Shown piece by piece: positions 60,007 to 64,000 of a stretch of DNA of 64,000 bases. The stretch covers positions 15,912 through 79,911 of the forward strand of contig CAYRJA010000001.1 of assembly GCA_964424455.1 (NCBI GenBank). The letters are read 5' to 3'. Positions within the stretch are counted from its first letter, which is position 1. Each line of letters opens with the position of its first letter. The notes under the pieces are model-generated. The model ran no database searches. It saw nothing but the letters and a program-made list of their open reading frames with translations, and had not been told where the DNA came from. The stretch comes from CAYRJA01 sp964424455. GTDB taxonomy: Bacteria; Bacteroidota; Bacteroidia; Chitinophagales; UBA10324. The translations under genes were made by a program, and so were the position numbers.

Positions 60007-61896
60007 ATGAGAAAAACTGATTCATTAAACAACGGAATTCCAATCTCTCCTTCATTAGGTCCAACCTTGGAGGTTGAGAACTTTGAGCCACAGAAAGATG
60101 ATAACAAGCAAAGGCTGCTGACCATTTCTTTTATCGCTCTCATAATTGCAGTGATAGTAAGTATTATAGCGAAGCTTCTAATTTACCTTATCAACCTCTT
60201 CACAAATATTTCATTCTTTGGAGATTTTTCATTTTCACACTCAACTCCTGCTGCTAATTCACTTGGGGTATTTGTTATTCTTATTCCGGCTATCGGAGGG
60301 ATACTTGTTGGTTTAATGGCTCTGTATGGCTCCAAAGCTATCCGTGGTCATGGTATTCCTGAGGCAATGGAGCAAATTCTGACTAATCAAAGTAAAATAA
60401 AACCAACTATCACTTATCTAAAACCACTTTCCTCTGCGATATCAATAGGAACAGGGGGACCATTTGGTGCAGAAGGACCAATCATTGCAACGGGCGGGGC
60501 ATTAGGTTCAACGATTGGACAAATCTTAAGAATATCGCACCATGAAAGAAAAATATTACTTGCAGCAGGTGCAACAGCCGGTATGGCCACAATATTTGGT
60601 AGTCCGATAGCTGCTATTTTCTTAGCAATAGAACTGTTATTGTTTGAGTTTTCGCCACACTCTCTTATTCCCGTTGCAATAGCCTGCACGGTAGGAGCCG
60701 CAGGTCACCATATTCTATTTAGTCAAACTCCATTTTTCGAGGTAGAAAATATCGCCTATCCCAATATATCTGGTTTAATTATTTGTGGCATATTGGGTAT
60801 TATCATTGGGTTGCTTTCTGTTTTCGTAAGCAAAGCAGTTTACATTATAGAAAAAGGTTTTGAAAAGCTACCGGTTCATTGGATGTGGTGGCCTGCCATT
60901 GGAGGGGTGTTAGTGGGGATAATAGGTTACATTTCACCACTTACGCTTGGTGTCGGATACGAGAATATTACGAATGTGATTTCAGGCAACTTAACCATAC
61001 AGGTTATTCTTTCTCTTTGTATTTTAAAATTTATCTCATGGGCTATTGCATTAGGAAGCGGAACATCAGGAGGGACTTTAGCTCCCCTGCTTACTATTGG
61101 AGGAGCCACAGGTGCGTTATTAGGAATGTTGACCCTTTATCTGTTCCCCTCATCAGGTATCACCATTCCACTGGCTGCATTAGTGGGTATGGCAGCAATG
61201 TTTGCCGGTGCATCAAGAGCGCTATTGACCTCAATTGCTTTTGCATTTGAAACTACTTTTCAATCCAATGCTTTACTTCCGCTTATTTTATCTTGTGTTG
61301 CTTCTTATATCGTTTCCTTCTTTTTGATGGAGAATACTATTATGACAGAGAAAATTGCGCAGAGAGGCGTTAGAACTCCTCTCTCCTATGAATCTGATCT
61401 ATTGGAAAGTGTTACAGTAGAGCAGGTTATAAAGAACAGTGGAGTTATCATAAGTGAAGATAACAGTATAAAAGAGGTTCGTGAATGGTTAAATAAAGAG
61501 CAAGACATTAAATCGAACTATTTTATTGTATCCAATAATGATGGTGAGTATAAAGGAGTATTAAGCTCCTTAAACTTATTCAGCCGTAACTATCCTCCGG
61601 ATAAAAAAATAAAGACTTTACTGAAAGAGCATCATGTATCTATACAGTTAAATGATACTCTTAAAACTGCGGTGAGAGCAATGGCTAAAGAAAATATTGA
61701 TATCCTACCTGTTGTTGCAATAGAAAATAAAACCATTGTCGGACTGCTATCCTACCATGACATACTTGCGACCTACAAATATGGTATTGATGAACATGAA
61801 AAAAAACAGCCGCATATTTCCTTGAGGAGAAATGGATTGAAAATACTGCTGAGAGGACAAAGAATTATTGAACTAACAAAGAGAAGATACAAATAA
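60007..61896 (+). CDS. ClC family chloride channel/transporter with CBS domains
   Basis: A 629-residue membrane protein. The ClC pore part (~35-450) has the selectivity motifs RGHGIPEAM (~115), GPFGAEGP (~151-158, with the gating Glu) and SGTSGGTLAPLL (~352). The last ~170 residues hold two CBS domains (VEQVIKNSGVIISEDNSIKE in part; LKTAVRAMAKENIDILPVVA in part), which normally sense adenine nucleotides. It moves chloride or another anion (in some families fluoride or nitrate) across the inner membrane, perhaps coupled to protons. Start ATG 60007. Confidence 0.9.
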   Translation: MRKTDSLNNGIPISPSLGPTLEVENFEPQKDDNKQRLLTISFIALIIAVIVSIIAKLLIYLINLFTNISFFGDFSFSHSTPAANSLGVFVILIPAIGGILVGLMALYGSKAIRGHGIPEAMEQILTNQSKIKPTITYLKPLSSAISIGTGGPFGAEGPIIATGGALGSTIGQILRISHHERKILLAAGATAGMATIFGSPIAAIFLAIELLLFEFSPHSLIPVAIACTVGAAGHHILFSQTPFFEVENIAYPNISGLIICGILGIIIGLLSVFVSKAVYIIEKGFEKLPVHWMWWPAIGGVLVGIIGYISPLTLGVGYENITNVISGNLTIQVILSLCILKFISWAIALGSGTSGGTLAPLLTIGGATGALLGMLTLYLFPSSGITIPLAALVGMAAMFAGASRALLTSIAFAFETTFQSNALLPLILSCVASYIVSFFLMENTIMTEKIAQRGVRTPLSYESDLLESVTVEQVIKNSGVIISEDNSIKEVREWLNKEQDIKSNYFIVSNNDGEYKGVLSSLNLFSRNYPPDKKIKTLLKEHHVSIQLNDTLKTAVRAMAKENIDILPVVAIENKTIVGLLSYHDILATYKYGIDEHEKKQPHISLRRNGLKILLRGQRIIELTKRRYK

Positions 61897-62226
61897 CATC
61901 TGCTAACAAACAGAAAAAAGGTAAGTAATAAGAAAGATTTGCTCGTAGAAAAGATAGTTTGGGAAGTGTTATAGTAAGATGAGTGTTGTCACATTAGAAT
62001 TCTCCCTCAGGAGCCTTGTCGCCATTCAATACAACTACTTTAAGTTTTCAACAACTTCAAAATCTGTTTTATGAGGATTAAAAGCTTTCTAATGCTTTGA
62101 TGGAATATTTTTTAAACTAATTTTGAGTCAACTAATGGCTTTTAGACAGATTGACGTTAGCGTCAACCAAACCGCCGACCTAAGCAACATCAAACGATAA
62201 AAAGTTCAACAAGACAAATCGGAAAT
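61897..62226. other. Spacer before the DUF262/HEPN module
   Basis: 330 bp with no credible ORF. A small perfect hairpin lies at 62151-62166 (TTGACG-TTAG-CGTCAA). No exact TAnnTTTG promoter element was found near the DUF262 start. Confidence 0.5.
62151..62166. promoter_or_regulatory. Small inverted repeat, possible operator
   Basis: Perfect 6-bp arms TTGACG/CGTCAA with a TTAG centre, 60 bp before the DUF262 gene. It could be an operator or a small RNA hairpin; there is no T-tract. Confidence 0.35.
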
Positions 62227-63300
62227 ATGATACAATACGAAACTTTAGAAATAGAAGAAGAACAGCAAGACGAACAAGAAGTTTTGATTGAATACGACAT
62301 TACAACATATCCATCTGACTTTACACTAAGCGGGCTATTTAAAATGTGGCAAAATGGCGACATTACGATTCCAGATTACCAACGTGAGTTTGTGTGGTCA
62401 ATAAAACAATCTTCACTCTTAATTGAATCGTTTCTTATAGGTTTGCCAGTGCCACCCATATTCTTTTACGTTGATGAAGAAAACCGAAATCTTGTAATTG
62501 ACGGACAACAAAGACTTCTGAGCGTGTTCTACTTTTTAGAAGGTTACTTTGGTAGTGAAAACGAAAAAGGGAAAAGACAAATATTCAGACTTACAGGGTT
62601 AAATCCCAAAAACAAATTCCACAACAAACGTTTTGTTGACTTAGATGACAATGACAAGCGAAAATTAGAGAACTCAGTATTGAGAGCTATAAATGTCCGT
62701 CAGTTATCACCTAAAGACCAAAGCACAAGTGTTTATCACATTTTTGAAAGATTAAATACAGGTGGAACACCATTGAAGCCTCAGGAAATTCGTAATTGTG
62801 TATTTAGAGGCGACTTTTTAAATAGATTACGCAAATTGAATTCAAATGAGAATTGGCGTGCTATACTTGGAAAAAAATTAATAGACAAACATCAAAATGA
62901 CGTTGAGTTGATCTTACGTGCATTTGGTTTATGTTATCATCTTGAAGAATATGAAAAACCAATGAAAGAGTTTTTAAGTAAAACTTCAAGAAAATATCAA
63001 GACGGAAAATCCAAACGAATTGACACATTTGAAGACTCGTTCAAAAAGACTACAAAATTGATAAATGAAACTTTGCGTAAAAAACCATTTTCTGTAAGAG
63101 GTCCTTTGAATACATCAATTTTTGATTCGGTCTTTTGCATCACAATAAACAATATAAATAAAATTCCAAAAGACTTTTATGACCGATACGAAAAGTTACT
63201 GAAAGACGAAAAGTTTATAGAATATACAACTCTTGCCACGACAGATGCAAAAATTGTAAAAGAACGATTTAATTACGTTGAACAAAAATTGATTAAGTAA
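62227..63300 (+). CDS. DUF262 (GmrS/ParB-like NTPase) domain protein
   Basis: A 357-residue protein. The DUF262 domain lies at ~30-180: IPDYQREFVWS (49-59), SFLIGLPVPPIFFY (68-81) and the catalytic VIDGQQRLLS motif (90-99), with HIFERLNTGGTPL near 170. DUF262 is a ParB/Srx-fold nucleotidase domain found in GmrSD-type type IV restriction and in several phage-defence genes. The typical C-terminal HNH (DUF1524) nuclease is missing here; the C-terminal half is helical and unassigned. The partner at 63304 starts 3 bp after this stop. Confidence 0.85.
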   Translation: MIQYETLEIEEEQQDEQEVLIEYDITTYPSDFTLSGLFKMWQNGDITIPDYQREFVWSIKQSSLLIESFLIGLPVPPIFFYVDEENRNLVIDGQQRLLSVFYFLEGYFGSENEKGKRQIFRLTGLNPKNKFHNKRFVDLDDNDKRKLENSVLRAINVRQLSPKDQSTSVYHIFERLNTGGTPLKPQEIRNCVFRGDFLNRLRKLNSNENWRAILGKKLIDKHQNDVELILRAFGLCYHLEEYEKPMKEFLSKTSRKYQDGKSKRIDTFEDSFKKTTKLINETLRKKPFSVRGPLNTSIFDSVFCITINNINKIPKDFYDRYEKLLKDEKFIEYTTLATTDAKIVKERFNYVEQKLIK

Positions 63301-63303
63301 CAT

Positions 63304-63804
63304 ATGGCTTACTCAGATAGATTTACTTCTACTGACGATTTAGTAAACCACTTACAGCCAGTAGTTACAGAACTTGCAGACGAGTCATTGAAATCAAAAT
63401 ACGCAGGTTTTCTTGCAGTAAATGCAGTTACAGTTTATGAACTTGCCATCAAAGATATTTTCAAAGAATTTGCTATTAAGAAAAATTATGTGTTTGGTCT
63501 TTTTGCAGAAAAGTATTTTGCACAGATTAATGGCAGAATTGTCTTAAAAGACTTAAAAGGACAACACATTAAATCATTTGGTGACAAATATTTGGACAAG
63601 TTTGAAAAGAAGCTAAAAAGAAGAGAAAAAATGGTATTGACGACATTGCATAAAGACATCCGTTCGTGTTATTCAAATTTAATAATTTGCAGACACAAAT
63701 ATGTTCACGCAGGAACACCGACTTTGTCTTTCAACGAAGTTGTTGAGAATTATGGAATTGGAAAAGAAGTTATTCATTCTTTACATGAAGCAATGCAAAG
63801 ATAA
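63304..63804 (+). CDS. HEPN-domain protein (RiboL-PSP-HEPN-like)
   Basis: A 166-residue helical protein with the HEPN ribonuclease motif R-x4-H at Arg130-His135 (CRHKYVHAG). Its N-terminal helices (LKSKYAGFLAVNAVTVYELAIKDIF in part) and overall size fit the HEPN families found next to DUF262 or RloC/LSD-type genes. HEPN proteins often cut RNA in toxin-antitoxin or abortive-infection systems. It begins 3 bp after the DUF262 gene, so the two are surely co-expressed. A two-part defence system is inferred. Confidence 0.75.
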   Translation: MAYSDRFTSTDDLVNHLQPVVTELADESLKSKYAGFLAVNAVTVYELAIKDIFKEFAIKKNYVFGLFAEKYFAQINGRIVLKDLKGQHIKSFGDKYLDKFEKKLKRREKMVLTTLHKDIRSCYSNLIICRHKYVHAGTPTLSFNEVVENYGIGKEVIHSLHEAMQR

Positions 63805-63825
63805 ATTGCCAGCCGCTAATAATTA

Positions 63826-63864
63826 AGTTTTCGTCTTGCTCGTAGGGCACGAGATGAAAACTTT
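63826..63864. repeat. Inverted repeat after the DUF262/HEPN module
   Basis: Outer arms AAGTTTTC and GAAAACTT and inner arms CTCGT and ACGAG form a long interrupted hairpin just after the HEPN stop. It may be a terminator or the boundary of an inserted module. Confidence 0.45.
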
Positions 63865-63924
63865 GTTCAACTCCGAAAAAACGGGGCAGGCAAAACCGGA
63901 AGCAATAAAAGTATTGTCAGATAA

Positions 63925-64000
63925 ATGAACACAGGTATTTTAAATTCAGGGCTTTCGGGTCTAAACTCTAAGGAGATATTGTCTGAACTCGTCATTTCGC
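63925..64000 (+). CDS. Possible start of a further gene (3' truncated)
   Basis: An ATG at 63925 opens a frame without stop to the window edge (MNTGILNSGLSGLNSKEILS...). Only 25 codons are visible, so it may be chance. If real, it follows the HEPN gene by 120 bp on the same strand. Confidence 0.3.
   Translation, partial: MNTGILNSGLSGLNSKEILSELVIS

Larger units (their letters stand above)
463..61416. repeat. Highly repeated oligomer S-TGTTACA-G (91 copies)
   Basis: Hand count of TGTTACA on the plus strand (45 starts): 1209, 1460, 1777, 3385, 3916, 4491, 5321, 5973, 6543, 6594, 10704, 11872, 12760, 13240, 14244, 15622, 16640, 18042, 19081, 19461, 20119, 23864, 24819, 27447, 27606, 28630, 29464, 30446, 32354, 32804, 33141, 35616, 38364, 41176, 43546, 44876, 45512, 47313, 48538, 48786, 50646, 53702, 55830, 59452, 61410. 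Minus strand, seen as TGTAACA (46 starts): 463, 1532, 1670, 3640, 4626, 4742, 4853, 6244, 6462, 7041, 7689, 9251, 10944, 12493, 12959, 13621, 14837, 15059, 15558, 18889, 20661, 21027, 22175, 22565, 26599, 26917, 28183, 30127, 30917, 31532, 31570, 33469, 34669, 35769, 36064, 39906, 44955, 45072, 45372, 45896, 47524, 52122, 53300, 54207, 56232, 59218. About 64 are followed by G and none by T; the base before is mostly C or G. Confidence 0.85.

Noticed and set aside
463..61416. Reading TGTTACAG as a KOPS or Chi site
   Set aside because: Such sites are strongly strand-biased, but here 45 and 46 copies lie on the two strands.
1..64000. CRISPR array, rRNA operon, transposase or prophage
   Set aside because: No regular spacer repeats, no rRNA-like sequence and no integrase, transposase or phage structural genes were seen.

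Overview
The window comes from a Bacteroidota chromosome, most like a Chitinophagales/Sphingobacteriales-type environmental lineage. The evidence is type IX secretion (T9SS) C-terminal sorting domains, a PorW/SprE lipoprotein, DUF4271 next to HemD, a bactofilin/M23 pair, lipoproteins with Bacteroidota-style signals, and promoters of the TAnnTTTG type. A run of 10 Ns at 59227-59236 marks a scaffold gap, so this is a draft or metagenome assembly. No rRNA, CRISPR array, transposase or prophage gene is visible. One tRNA gene (Gln, anticodon TTG) is present.

Layout. 1-4.6 kb: haem-type uptake operon (T9SS-exported HmuY-like protein, TonB-dependent receptor, HmuY lipoprotein). 4.7-22 kb: housekeeping and envelope genes (sugar kinase, PKD/T9SS protein, pyruvate kinase, GtrA, RuvB, porin, purine nucleoside phosphorylase, LpxK, Nif3/zinc-ribbon pair, TPR protein, DUF2141, dienelactone hydrolase). 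22-31.4 kb: nitrous oxide reduction locus (Crp/Fnr regulator with an N-terminal Cys cluster, fasciclin lipoprotein, cytochrome c, clade II NosZ, a membrane protein fused in frame to NosL, NosD, NosF, NosY, a large membrane protein). 31.4-37.4 kb: lipoprotein, universal stress protein, OtsA-OtsB fusion and GH15 enzyme. 37.6-39.7 kb: tRNA-Gln, DUF4271, HemD. 40-42.7 kb: a minus-strand island of small VOC/SRPBCC/RibD-type genes with one broken gene. 43-49.9 kb: PurL, MetK, a lone receiver protein, an MprF-like protein. 50-52.1 kb: decaheme cytochrome, b-type cytochrome and membrane protein operon. 52.3-58.9 kb: AtpI-like, bactofilin, M23 peptidase, PorW/SprE, PBP1A. 58.9-60 kb: gene-free, repeat-rich and broken. 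60-64 kb: ClC transporter with CBS domains, then a DUF262 + HEPN gene pair that looks like a defence module.

Two signals cut across the genes. First, the oligomer TGTTACA (usually extended to S-TGTTACA-G) occurs 91 times by hand count, evenly on both strands, in coding and non-coding DNA. That is far above chance and resembles a DNA-uptake-type or other genome-architecture word. It is nearly missing from the 40-42.7 kb island and missing from the DUF262/HEPN end. Second, perfect Fnr-type boxes (TGAT-N4-ATCA) stand before both the cytochrome c-nosZ operon and the decaheme cytochrome operon. This suggests that one anaerobic regulator, perhaps the Crp/Fnr gene beside nosZ, controls both respiratory modules.
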